From Begonia masoniana (lineage: Eukaryota; Streptophyta; Magnoliopsida; Cucurbitales; Begoniaceae), in contig CM039511.1 in assembly GCA_022432975.1 (NCBI GenBank), positions 47,936,902 to 48,000,901 of the forward strand: DNA of 64,000 nt. Direction: 5' to 3'. The position numbers and the translations under genes are program-made. The notes under the pieces were generated by a model that was given only the letters and a program-made list of their open reading frames with translations, ran no database searches and was not told where the DNA came from. Positions 1 to 9,204 of the stretch are shown piece after piece; positions within the stretch are counted from its first letter, which is position 1, and the number at the start of each line of letters is the position of its first letter.

Positions 1-57
1 CATCCTTGCCCACATCATTCTCCCTCTCTTGAAAAGGATTCGTCCTCGAATCTGGAC
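1..57 (-). mobile_element. Family B 3' LTR start, polypurine tract and integrase C-terminal end
   Basis: Read on the minus strand, this is the last part of the integrase C-terminal region, a purine-rich tract (18-32) and the first 17 bases of a family B LTR (TGATGTGGGC...). It is the reverse complement of 3485-3558, where the same junction lies in a plus-strand copy. The LTR continues off the left edge of the window. The neighbouring RT fragment joins it directly near base 58, so most of RT plus all of RNase H and nearly all of integrase are missing between them. Confidence 0.8.
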
Positions 58-1053
58 CGTGATTTTATTGATTGCTCGGCAATCGACGCACATTCTCCAA
101 GTTCCATCTTTCTTGGGGACCAACAAGACAGGAACCGCACATGGACTCATGCTTTCTCGAACATGTCCTTTGGCTAGCAGCTCTTCAACTTGCCTTTGAA
201 GTTCCTTTGTTTCTTCTGGATTACTTCGATAGGCGGGTCAATTAGGAATGGTAGCTCCTGGAATGAAGTCAATTCGATGCTCAATGCCTCTTATTGGCGG
301 CAATCCTGGTGGCGTTTCCTCAGGAAAGACATCTTCAAATTCCTTCATTTCTCCACTTTCATTGAGCCATTGGAGACGATATGGTCGAGGGTGTTTTAGA
401 GTCTTTAATCCAAGCATGTCCACCATCATCTTACTTGCAAAATTCACACAACTTCCTCCATCTATAATCAAACCACAAACCTTTTCTTTAACATGGCAGC
501 GCGTATAGAAAATGTTTTCACGTTGTTGACGGTCATCATCTTCTATAGTTTGAACATGGAGGGTTCGAAGAACTATTAAGGCTTGGCCAGCAACTGCATG
601 TTCGGTATCACTAGCTTCTTCAAGTGGTGGCATAGCTTCATTGTCACTTTCTTCTTCAGAAACAATATCTCCATTATTTAACATGATCATAGTTCTTTTA
701 TTTGGGCATTGTGAAGAAATATGACCAATTCCATGACATTTAAAACACTTAATATCTCGATTTCTTTGGGTTGGGGTATAACTAGTACCTTTCTCAACGT
801 GCTTGGCCATTACTTTTTCATCTTTTGGCTTGGAAGTCGACTGCTCTTCTTGCCGTATAGTAGAGTTCCATTTTGACTTCCCACTCAAAGAAGTAAAAGT
901 TTCGTGCTTGGAGGTTGATCTTCCTCCTCTTTTGAGTTGCCTTTCAACCTTCATGGCCATGTGGACAACCTCTTCAAGTTCCACGTAGTGCTGCAATTCT
1001 ACTATATTTGCAATTTCACGATTGAGACCACAAATGAACCGAGCCATGGTTGC
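58..1053 (-). pseudogene. Family B gag-protease-RT remnant with two internal deletions
   Basis: Minus-strand Gag-Pol of a Ty3/gypsy element that starts in mid-Gag. An open frame runs 1053-238. It shows the end of the Gag domain ([20 protein letters not shown]), a CCHC zinc knuckle ([14 protein letters not shown], about residues 110-123) that would bind RNA, an acidic linker and the aspartic protease site IIDGGSC. Shortly after the protease WLNESGEMK motif the frame jumps straight to the RT-linker motif [17 protein letters not shown], so the rest of protease is deleted. After a stop near 238 the RT N-terminus ([20 protein letters not shown]) continues to about 58. There a second deletion removes everything up to the integrase end. 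The Gag N-terminus is cut at 1053 by a plus-strand LTR piece. This copy cannot be functional. Confidence 0.85.
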
Positions 1054-1451
1054 TTCAGACCATATTAGAAGCAAAGTTCTTTCTCATGTTTTCAAGGCTA
1101 TTTAATGCCTATTCTAGACTATTCTTGTAAGCCTATAAATACTTGGGAGTTCTTCATTGTAAGACACACTAGAATGAGAATTATCTTGTGAGAATTTCCT
1201 CCAAACTGTTCTTCTGTAGAACTTGCGGAAATTTCAAGTGCAACCACTTGATTTCCAACCCTTATAATATTGGTTTCTTGCTCTTCCATAGCAACGGGGT
1301 CAATATTCCTTTCTTGATACTATTGGTTTCTGGTTGTCATATAACCACGGGGTCATTAGTCCTAAACTTTGAAACTACTATTGGGCGATCCTGAAGTTGA
1401 TTCCATCTATTGACGTTGGGTCTCACAACAAGTTTGTTGAGGTTTGCATCA
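1054..1451 (+). mobile_element. Family B LTR, 5'-truncated
   Basis: This matches 3873-4263 and the end of 4411-5145 almost base for base, but the first ~330 bp of the LTR are missing. It contains a TATA box (TATAAATA, 1134-1141) and ends in ...TTGCATCA. It is followed directly by a primer-binding site, so it acts as the 5' LTR of the plus-strand element that ends with the LTR at 3542-4263. The left junction fuses it head-on to the minus-strand Gag fragment. Confidence 0.85.
1134..1141 (+). promoter_or_regulatory. LTR TATA box
   Basis: TATAAATA in the U3/R region of a family B LTR. The same octamer occurs at 3946-3953 and 4828-4835 in the other family B LTRs, at the same distance from the LTR end. 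It is the probable core of the RNA polymerase II promoter. Confidence 0.6.
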
Positions 1452-1543
1452 TTTGGTATCAGAGACACCATCTCTGTTCCCCGGTGTCGCTTGAGGTTCG
1501 ACAGATTGCCGACCGAGGCGGTCGGGTCTCAAGGGGGTGGGGA
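1452..1543 (+). mobile_element. TRIM-like internal region with primer-binding site and polypurine tract
   Basis: It starts with TTTGGTATCAGAG (PBS core 1454-1464), complementary to the 3' end of plant initiator tRNA-Met. About 65 bp of non-coding DNA follow, then a purine run (AAGGGGGTGGGGA, 1531-1543) immediately before an LTR-like TGATA start. A PBS and a polypurine tract separated by under 100 bp, with no coding capacity, is the layout of a terminal-repeat retrotransposon in miniature (TRIM). Its own 5' LTR is absent; a family B LTR sits in its place. Confidence 0.6.
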
Positions 1544-1657
1544 TGATACGTCCCACATCGGAAATGGAGTGTCTCCTGGCACAGGATATAAGGGCGGGGT
1601 CAAACCTCCCCCCTTAAGTGCGCTTTTGGGTGGAGTTAAGGTTCTGTGCCTTTATCA
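1544..1657 (+). mobile_element. Probable TRIM LTR (114 bp)
   Basis: Begins TGATACGTCCCACATCGG and ends TTATCA, so the termini are inverted (TGATA/TATCA). It is preceded by a polypurine tract and followed by a second PBS-like sequence TTTGGTATCA (1658-1667). The CCCACATCGG start is common in small plant LTRs. It is much shorter than, and unlike, the three chromovirus LTR families in this window. A repeat search would settle the family. Confidence 0.55.
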
Positions 1658-1778
1658 TTTGGTATCAAAACCTTTTGAAAAGTTTTACAAACAAGAAGGA
1701 TATTTGTTTCGAGAAAATAGACTTTGCATTCCACAATGTTCTTTGCGTGAATTGCTTGTTCGAGAGTCACATGGGGGG

Positions 1779-2476
1779 TGATGCGAACCACGCCAACGAT
1801 GTGACGATGACCCACGATCAAAATATTGGCGTCGTCACTAACCCAGAATCTACAAGTTCGAAAAGGAAATCCTTGACCCGAAATCTATATAGATCCGAAC
1901 CTTGGAATGAGGAGGACGCCACAAACGAATATGCCTGTTCGTTTGATAAGTCAGATTTTGAACGCCACAAGGAGAACCTTGATAAGTTCGGAGTTTCTTC
2001 AAGAAACTAAGAGAAATTCTCTCACAATTAGATAAAACCTGAATACCTCTTAAATCAAATAGTTTTGCCATTAAATAGGCTACACATTAAAATTAAATTA
2101 AATAAAAAAAAAAAACGAAAATAAAAATAAAAAAACTAATAAAATCGTGAGATAATGATCATTGGCTTGATCAGATGTCATCTCATGTTTAAACTCCATT
2201 TGAACGTAATTTGAATAGATTCAGCTGGATAAGATCTTTTTCTACGAGATTTGTTTGATTTGCATGTGCTTTGCATGTGACTTTTTAATTCCTCGTATAC
2301 GCATGTGCTTGGCGCATGTCCTCTTTAATTCTTACTTGTGTATGTGCATTGCACCTCCCTTTCTGCAAAAGATCTTCCAATAATCTTGGGCTTCTTGCTC
2401 TTGTAATTGGGCCGCCGTATCTTCAATTGGATCCTTATTCTTGGGCTTTGACTTGGTCTGAACTTGGATCACATCA
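1779..2476 (-). mobile_element. Solo LTR (family A subfamily) inside integrase
   Basis: 698-bp element with TGATG...CATCA ends, flanked by GGGGG on both sides (1774-1778 and 2477-2481). This is a 5-bp target-site duplication. Removing the LTR and one GGGGG restores the integrase frame across the site, so it inserted into an existing integrase. Its first ~265 bp (R-U5 on the minus strand) match the family A LTRs at 24089, 30153 and 36220, but the remaining ~430 bp (U3) do not. A likely minus-strand TATA (TATTTAAT) lies near 2072-2079, just beyond the conserved part. Loss of the internal region by LTR-LTR recombination is the usual origin of a solo LTR. Confidence 0.87.
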
Positions 2477-3528
2477 GGGGGGGTCTTATGGGACATTTTG
2501 GAATTCTTAAAACCTTAGAAATTTTGAAAGAACATTTCTTTTGGCCACATATGAAGAGAGATGTAGAGAGGATCTGCAATAGATGCATAACTTGTCGAAA
2601 AGCCAAATCTAGAGTAAAACCTCATGGATTGTACCAGGCTTTACCTGTTCCTTGTCATCCTTGGATTGATGTTTCTATGGATTTTGTGTTAGGGTTACCA
2701 AGAACTAAAAATGGGAAAGATTCAATTTTTGTTGTGGTGGATAGATTTTCAAAGATGGCACATTTTATCCCATGTAATAAAACAGATGATGCCACTCATA
2801 TAGCTCAGTTATTCTTTAAGGAAGTGGTTCGTCTTCATGGTGTTCCAAAAACAATAGTTAGTGATCGAGACGCTAAGTTTCTTAGCCATTTTTGGCGAGT
2901 TCTGTGGGGTAAGTTAGGGACAACTTTGCTATTTTCTACTACTTGTCACCCACAAACCGATGGACAAACCGAGGTTGTAAACAGGACCCTAGGAACTCTT
3001 TTACGAGCAGTAATAAAGAATCATTTAAAATCATGGGAAGATTGTATTCCTTTTATTGAGTTTGCTTACAATAGAACAATGCATTCTTCTACTTCTTATT
3101 CTCCTTTTGAAATTGTTTATGGTTTTAATCCGTTAACTCCATTGGATTTACTTCCATTGCCTATTAATGAGACCATTAGCCTAGATGGGAAGAAGAAGGC
3201 AGAATTGGTAAAGAAACTTCATGAAGATGCACGTCAGCATATCATCAAACGGAATGAGCAAGCTGCTGCCCATGCAAACAAAGGAAGAAAGCACATCACT
3301 TTTCAACAAGGAGATTTGGTTTGGGTTCATTTTCGTAAAGAACGTTTTCCCCAACAAAGAAAGTGTAAACTCAATCCTCGTGGAGATGGACCATTCCAAG
3401 TTTGGAAAAGATTAATGATAATGCTTATATCATTGATCTACCAGCTGATTATCAAGTGAGTGCTACTTTTAATGTAACTGACCTCTCTCCTTTCTATGTA
3501 GGTCCAGATTCGAGGACGAATCCTTTTC

Positions 3529-3541
3529 AAGAGAGGGAGAA
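3529..3541 (+). promoter_or_regulatory. Polypurine tract, family B
   Basis: AAGAGAGGGAGAA immediately before the TGATGTGGG start of the LTR; the expected primer for plus-strand DNA synthesis. The equivalent family C tract is at 55641-55654, and family A has its complement at 24754-24768 and 30815-30829. Confidence 0.75.
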
Positions 3542-4263
3542 TGATGTGGGCAAGGATGGCATTGAAGAAGAGTTGGGCCAAGAAGAATACTTAATGGAGT
3601 TGAAAATACCAAATGGACCTATCACTAGAGCTCGGGCCAAGAAGCTTCAAGAAGAAGTCCAAAATAACTTATTTCAAGAACCAAGACCACTTGAAGAAAT
3701 GGGCCTTAAAGTTATTAATGTGTTACAAATACAAATGGAGTTTGATTAGGCCCAAATTAAGCAAAGAAGGCTCTAGAATGAGTAATTTCGAAGTGACATC
3801 CACTAGGCATTTAATATTGGCATAGAGAAGGCCAAAAGGTGTTTTGATGGTTTCCAAGAAGGCTGAACCTAGACCATATTAGAAGCAAGTTCTTTTCATG
3901 TTTTCAAGGCTATTTAATGCCTATTCTAGACTATTCTTGTAAGCCTATAAATACTTGGGAGTTCTTCATTGTAAGACACACTAGAATGAGAATTATCTCG
4001 TGAGAATTTCCTCCAAACTGTTCTTCTGTAGAACTTGCGGAAATTTCAAGTGCAACCACTTGATTTCCAACCCTTATAATATTGGTTTCTTGCTCTTCCA
4101 TAGCAACGGGGTCAATATTCCTTTCTTGATACTATTGGTTTCTGGTTGTCATATAACCACGGGGTCATTAGTCCTAAACTTTGAAACTACTATTGGGCGA
4201 TCCTGAAGTTGATTCCATCTATTGACGTTGGGTCTCACAACAAGTTTGTTGAGGTTTGCATCA
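3542..4263 (+). mobile_element. Family B 3' LTR (722 bp)
   Basis: Complete LTR, TGATGTGGGC...TTTGCATCA, preceded by a polypurine tract and the integrase C-terminus. Its first ~210 bp are coding (the end of Pol). It has a TATA box at 3946-3953. It is followed directly by reverse-orientation satellite rather than a primer site, so it is the 3' end of the element that begins with the truncated LTR at 1054. Confidence 0.9.
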
Positions 4264-4410
4264 CTTAGGTTCTAACCACAAGTCATGTAACACTCAACCT
4301 CATTTGCTTGTTACGATCAACTCTTTTGGAACAAATCGATTAAAATGAAGTTTCTTATGCTTCATCAAGCGTATTAATAAGTCTTAATTACTCGTCCATG
4401 AAGGTTGTTG
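4264..4410 (-). repeat. 147-bp fragment of the 208-bp satellite, reverse orientation
   Basis: The reverse complement matches satellite monomer positions 27-173 (numbering from GATGAGAACG) with scattered substitutions, including the ATCGAT region and the ACTAAG..CTTA dyad region. It sits exactly between two family B LTRs. Its orientation is opposite to all other satellite in the window. It shows that these family B elements also inserted into satellite DNA. Confidence 0.9.
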
Positions 4411-5145
4411 TGATGTGGGCAAGGATGGCATTGAAGAAGAATTGGGCCAAGAAGAATACTTAATGGAATTGAAAATACCAAATGGACCTATCACTAGAGC
4501 TCGGGCCAAGAAGCTTCAAGAAGAAGTCCAAAATAACTTATTTCAAGAACCAAGACCACTAGAAGAAATGGGCTTTAAAGTTATTAATGTGTTACAAATA
4601 CAAATGGAGTTTGATTAGGCCCAAATGATCACCAATTCATCAAAGAAGGCTATAGAAGGAGTAATTTCGAAGTGACATCCACTAGGCATTTAATATTGTC
4701 ATAGAGAAGGCCAAAGGGTGTTTTGATGGTTTCCAAAGAAGGCTGAACCTAGTCCGTATTAGTAGCAAAGTTCTTTCTTATGTTTTCAAGGCTATTTAAT
4801 GTGTATTCTAGACTATTCTTGTAAGCCTATAAATACTTGGGAGTTCTTCATTGTAAGATAGACTAGAATGAGAATTATCTTGTGAGAATTTCCTCCAAAC
4901 TGTTCTTCTGTAGAACTTGCGGAAATTTCAAGTGCAACCACTTGATTTCCAACCCTTATAATATTGGTTTCTTGCTCTTCCATAGCAACGGGGTCAATAT
5001 TCCTTTCTTGATACTATTGGTTTCTGGTTGTCATATAACCACGGGGTCATTAGTCCTAAACTTTGAAACTACTATTGGGCGATCTTGAAGTTGATTCCAT
5101 CTATTGACGTTGGGTCTCACAACAAGTTTGTTGAGGTTTGCATCA
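4411..5145 (+). mobile_element. Family B 5' LTR (735 bp)
   Basis: Complete LTR starting TGATGTGGGC and ending TTTGCATCA, followed at 5148 by a primer-binding site. It is therefore the 5' LTR of a second plus-strand family B element. It carries the Pol C-terminal coding segment (4415-4618) as a silent copy and a TATA box (4828-4835). It differs from the LTR at 3542 by substitutions and a short insertion near 4625. Confidence 0.9.
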
Positions 5146-5147
5146 TT

Positions 5148-5160
5148 TGGTATCAGAGCC
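5148..5160 (+). promoter_or_regulatory. Primer-binding site, initiator tRNA-Met
   Basis: TGGTATCAGAGCC, complementary to the 3' end of plant initiator tRNA-Met, two bases after the LTR end. It primes minus-strand cDNA synthesis. Confidence 0.85.
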
Positions 5161-5728
5161 TAGACATCCAATTGAGGTTTTGTTTATCGTCTAGTGCTTA
5201 CTTTCTTTTTATTTCAATTTTCTCTTTGTTGTTGATCCATAATTTCATAGCTTTGTTCTTGCTCCCATTGATAGTTTATCAAAAAAAAAAAAAAAAGGGA
5301 CAAAAAAAAAGAGAAACAAAAAAAAGGGACAAAAAAAAAAGAGAAAAAAAGGGAAAAAAAGAATTTTCTTTATTCTTTTATCAAATATTTTTTTTGTTTC
5401 ACACTCCGTAGTATCAATCTTATTGTGACCATATTTCTTCCATTCCTTCCTTTATTTTGCGCCCCATTGCTTTCGTCTTTACTAAGAAATCTATATTTTA
5501 AGTGTGTTGGTTTTCATTTGTTTTTCTTTGATATTTACCTTGCTTAGTTTTCTCAAGCACTTTGAGGAGGAAAGTGAGTGGTAAAAGACAAGAGTTGGAG
5601 AGCTTATTAGAGGGTAAAAGCCAAAATCTATGTGAGTAAACACGAGTGCTCGAGAATCATATTTGAGTGTATACACGTGAGGGAGAGGTGAGGTCCTTTT
5701 CTTTACACTTTTACACAGATTCTACAGC
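5161..5728 (+). other. Family B leader with A-rich tract and conserved CACGTGAGGGAG box
   Basis: Non-coding leader between the PBS and gag. It holds a purine, almost G/A-only tract (about 5280-5370) built of A runs separated by GGGAC and GAGAA. At 5674-5696 is a box beginning CACGTGAGGGAG and ending GAGGTCC, about 35 bases before the Gag start. The same box stands before gag in families A and C. The lysine-rich reading frame across the A tract is low-complexity and not a gene. Confidence 0.7.
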
Positions 5729-6372
5729 ATGTCTGAAAGAGAAGGTGAAGCAACGCCAATGGATAGCAATTTGATCATCCAAGCCATGCAGCAACAATTC
5801 CAGAGGATGAACGTCCAATTTGAAGAGATTCAAGATCGATTGGATCGTAGTGATGAGCGAATTAATCAAATTCAACAAGGTGCCATGCCCCAAGAAAGAC
5901 AACCAACTAGACGACCCTTCTTTACTGCAGTTAATCCCATGGGCGAATATGCTGATGAGTATGAGGATTTTGACGAAGTAGCCTTCATAAGAAGAGAAAG
6001 AGATCATAGGCCAAGACAAAGACGTCAATACCGAGAAAGAAATTTTACCAACAACAACACAGGTGCGATTAAACTCTCTATCCCATCATTTCAAGGTAAA
6101 AATGACCCGGACGTTTACATTGAATGGGAAGGAAAGGTTGAACTTGTTTTTGATTGCCATAACTATTCGGAGGAAAAAAAAAGTTAAACTTGCAGCTGTT
6201 TCTTTCACTGATTACGCAATTGCTTTGGTGGGACCAAGTGCTCCTAACCAAACGAAGAAATAGAGAAATCCCAATCGACAATTGGGAAGACATGAAAGCG
6301 GTCATGAGACGAAGGTTTGTTCCTTCACATTATTATAGAGATTTACACTTAAAATTGCAGAGCCTTAAACAG
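5729..6372 (+). pseudogene. Family B gag, frameshifted and truncated
   Basis: Gag (capsid region) of a CRM-like Ty3/gypsy element; it would assemble the intracellular particle. The start MSEREGE was chosen because all three families begin MS plus an acidic or small residue (MSDAEDN in A, MSGEQNE in C). A predicted coiled N-terminal part (residues ~14-50) is followed by an Arg-rich stretch and the conserved SIPSFQGKNDPDVYIEWEGK...HNYSEEKK motif. The frame is lost in a run of nine A at 6174-6182 and continues in another frame as LLWWDQVL...[19 protein letters not shown]. Gag homology stops at SLKQ near 6372, where unrelated LTR-like DNA begins. No zinc knuckle or pol follows. Confidence 0.85.
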
Positions 6373-7468
6373 ATTCCAAACCGATTCACAAGAATGAATT
6401 GATTTCATAAAAAGGGTAAAGTATAATGAAAAGGTAAAATGTCTGTAATCTGGTTACGGCGTTGGCGGTGGTTCAGACATGGCTGCTTGGGGAGCATGTC
6501 TTCCCCCCGGTTAGATACGAGGGGCTATCCAACCGTGGGATGTGCCGCTCCTATCTAGCGAGAGTGAGGCCACGGTAACATATCTGTATCTGTATCTGTA
6601 TCTGTAATGAAATGAAATGAAATGAAAAGGAAGCATGTTTTTACGAACGGCACGCATAGCATGCATTGCATTCACGTAGACTTACTGAGCCTTAAGCTCA
6701 CGACTTATATCTGTGGTGTAGGTGACCTCTACACAGGTGAGGATGAGATCCCTCCACCCGAGGCATGATCGGTTGATGAAAGATGGCCCGTGGGAGTGTG
6801 TTGGGCAGTCGATGCTTAACCGACCCGTGGGGATTTACGTATGTATTTTGAGGGTTTTTGGGACTGATAATTGTATAGACATTATAGGATGCTTGGATCT
6901 GGTTAGGTGTTAGATTCGTATTTGATGTTTTAAACGTTTTCATTGGAACCTGTTTTATAAACTGTTTTTGTAAGGTTTTATGGGATTGTTTGATGATAGT
7001 TGATAGGTTGGTATTTTGATAGATTGATGTGCAGAGGATTAGGCAAACTGTTTATAAAGCGTTTTTGTTAATTCAGTTATTTGAATGGTATGGAACTGCT
7101 TGGTATTTTCTTTGTAAACAGGAGGATATGTCACACTTTTAAACGGAACCATGCAGTTCGTTTTCATGAAAAAGTACTTCATTTTAATCGTGTTTAGAGT
7201 CGGTTTTGGACAGAGTTACGAGAACGTATGAATGCTTGGAAAGTTTATGTAAAATGTATAATTGAAATGGAGATAGAAATGATATTGTGACGAAGTGATA
7301 AGATGATAAATTGAGGAATGATAGAAGGTTGAGTGGTTTTATGTAAACGGTTTTTGTATGATAAATGAATTTCTTTAAAGGTTTTCGAGGATGTTTTTTT
7401 AATTGATTTAGAGGCTTAAAAAGAAAAATTTCGTACGGGAAATTAGGAATAGTATGAGGGTCGTTACA
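6373..7468. mobile_element. Unidentified LTR-like segment
   Basis: Non-coding DNA of about 1.1 kb lying between broken Gag and a broken minus-strand integrase. It contains (TATCTG)n at 6581-6604 followed by AATGA repeats, and a CTTACTGAGCCTTAAGCTCAC stretch near 6681. It ends ...GGGTCGTTACA at 7468, exactly where integrase homology starts. A GTTACA end is typical of some long plant gypsy LTRs, so a truncated LTR of a different clade is plausible. I see no matching TGTAAC start, no PBS and no target duplication. The short open frames inside it resemble nothing I know. Confidence 0.4.
6581..6623. repeat. Microsatellite (TATCTG)4 then (AATGA)n
   Basis: Four TATCTG units followed by about three AATGA units, inside the unidentified LTR-like segment. 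Confidence 0.8.
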
Positions 7469-9204
7469 ACATCTCTATCACTAATAATTGTTCAAGGTAA
7501 TCCATGTAAACGCACAATTTCTTTAAAAAATAAATCCGCTATATGTGTAGCATCATTAGTTTTAGAACATGCTATAAAATGTGTCATTTTACTAAATCGA
7601 TCCACAACCACAAAAATACTATCCTTACCTCCTTGTGTTCTCGGTAAACCTAACACAAAGTCCATAGAAATATCCGTCCAAGGGTGCTTAGGCACGGGTA
7701 AAGGATTATACAATCCATATGGTTTGATCTTTGACCTTGCCTTCCTACATTCAATGCATCTTTCACAAATAGTTATAACATCATGCTTCATTTTTTGCCA
7801 AAAGAAATGTTCTATTAAGATATTCAAAGTTTTGTTAATTCCAAAGTGTCCCATTAATCCTCCACCATGTGTTTCTCTAACAAGCAATTCACGTAATAAG
7901 CATTTAGGTATACAAAGTTTATCCTTTCGAAATAAATACCCATCATGTCTATAATAATCAGCACATGCAATTTTCTCACAATCTCTCCATACATGACAAA
8001 AATCTATATCTTATTCATACAAATCCTTAATAAATTCAAATCCTAACAATTTAGATTGTAGAGAAGTGATTAAAATGTACCTCCTTGACAACGTATCAGC
8101 GACTACGTTGTCTTTACCTTTTTTTGTAATGGATGACATATAGAAAGGTCTCGATGAATTCCATCCACTTGACGTGCCTCTTGTGCAATTTACCTTGTGA
8201 CTTTAAGTGCTTCAAACTCTCCTGATCGGAATGAATAATAAATTCCTTGGGTCACAAATAGTGTTGCCATGTTTGTAACGTCCTTACCAAAGCGTAGAGT
8301 TCCTTGTCATATGTTGGATAATTTAATGCCGCTCCACTAAGCTTTTCACTGAAGTAAGCAATCGGCTTCATTTCCTGCATCAAAACACCTCCAATTCCTT
8401 TTCCCGACGCGTCACATTCGATTTCAAATGTTTTATCAAAATTTGGTAAAACTAGAAGGGGAGCATTAGTTAGTTTCTCTTTTAACAAATTAAACGCTTT
8501 TTCATGTACTTCTGTCTAGTTAAATGTAACATTCTTTTTAATTAATTCGTTCATAGGTGTCGCAATAGTACTAAAGTCTCTCACAAATCTTCTGTAAAAG
8601 CTAGCCAAGCCGTGAAAGCTACGTGCCTCATTTGCGTTCTTTGGTGTGGGCCATTCCTTGATTGCTCTTATCTTTTCCTCATCTACGGATACCCCCTTTG
8701 AGCTAACTACAAAACCAAGGAAAACTACCGATTCCATGCAAAATGTACAATTTTTAAGATTAGCATACAATAGATTCAATTTTAACACACTAAATACGGA
8801 TCTCAAATGCTTAACATGTTCGTCAAGTGACTTACTATACACCAAAATATCATCAAAGTAGACCACAACAAATTTTCCAATAAATTGCCTTAAAACATGA
8901 TTCATCAATCTCATAAACGTGATCGGTGCATTAGATAGTCCAAACGGCATAACCAACCATTCACAAAGACCATAGTTTGTTTAAAAAGCTGTTTTCCATT
9001 CATCTCCTTGTTTCATGCGAATTTGATAATATCCGCTCTTTAAATAAATTTTGCAAAACATAAATGCACCATACAGTTCATCAAGCATATCATCAAGACG
9101 AGGAATAGGGTGTCGATACTTTACCGTAATTTTATTTACCGCTCGACAATCAACGCACATTCTCCAAGTGCCGTCCTTTTTTGGAACCAAAATAACAGGA
9201 ACCG
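7469..9204 (-). pseudogene. Family C pol fragment: RT, RNase H, integrase N-half
   Basis: Minus-strand Pol fragment. RT begins at the satellite junction near 9204 with [19 protein letters not shown] and runs through [13 protein letters not shown]. After a frameshift near 8970 it continues with [10 protein letters not shown] and the catalytic [11 protein letters not shown]. It is the only Pol in the window that covers this catalytic stretch legibly, since the copy at 61790-63871 enters noise just there. RNase H follows ([21 protein letters not shown]), then the integrase zinc region ([10 protein letters not shown]...[10 protein letters not shown]) and the first catalytic D ([10 protein letters not shown]). 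It is cut at 7469, soon after [11 protein letters not shown], before the integrase active site is complete. Several stops and frameshifts are present. Sequence identity with 61790-63871 is high. Both ends are junctions: LTR-like DNA on the left, satellite on the right. Confidence 0.88.

Larger units (their letters stand above)
1668..3749 (+). pseudogene. Family B integrase, interrupted by a solo LTR and a frameshift
   Basis: Plus-strand integrase of a CRM-like Ty3/gypsy element; it would insert cDNA into chromosomal DNA. The N-terminal part ([20 protein letters not shown]) ends at 1778 and the rest resumes at 2477 after a solo LTR. The zinc-binding region shows [12 protein letters not shown]. 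The catalytic core shows [18 protein letters not shown] (first D) and [14 protein letters not shown] (second D); the third acidic residue is expected near [16 protein letters not shown]. The frame shifts near 3410. The C-terminal part ([15 protein letters not shown], then GPITRARAKKLQEE) runs to 3749, so its last ~69 residues lie inside the 3' LTR. No classical chromodomain is visible. Gag, protease, RT and RNase H are absent upstream. Confidence 0.88.

Noticed and set aside
1454..1464. tRNA-Met gene suggested by TGGTATCAGAGC
   Set aside because: Only the 12-13 bases complementary to the tRNA 3' end are present, next to LTR ends; these are primer-binding sites.
3402..3749. Chromodomain at the Pol C-terminus
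   Set aside because: No aromatic-cage pattern follows the integrase C-terminal region in any of the three families; only a basic GP-TR-R/K segment is visible.
4264..4410. Satellite derived from a family B or C LTR 3' end
   Set aside because: The reverse-complement monomer has a GTTGGGTC...CATCA stretch reminiscent of the LTR ends, but the shared part is only about 10 bases plus the generic terminus, too weak to claim.
5085..5411. 108-codon lysine-rich protein across the leader A tract
   Set aside because: The lysines come from the A runs and the frame begins within the LTR; low-complexity artefact.
5684..5730. Possible intron in the leader (AG/GTGAGG after the conserved box and CAG just before the Gag ATG; family A similar)
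   Set aside because: Donor and acceptor would be only about 45 bases apart, too short for a plant intron, and the acceptor is not kept in family C.
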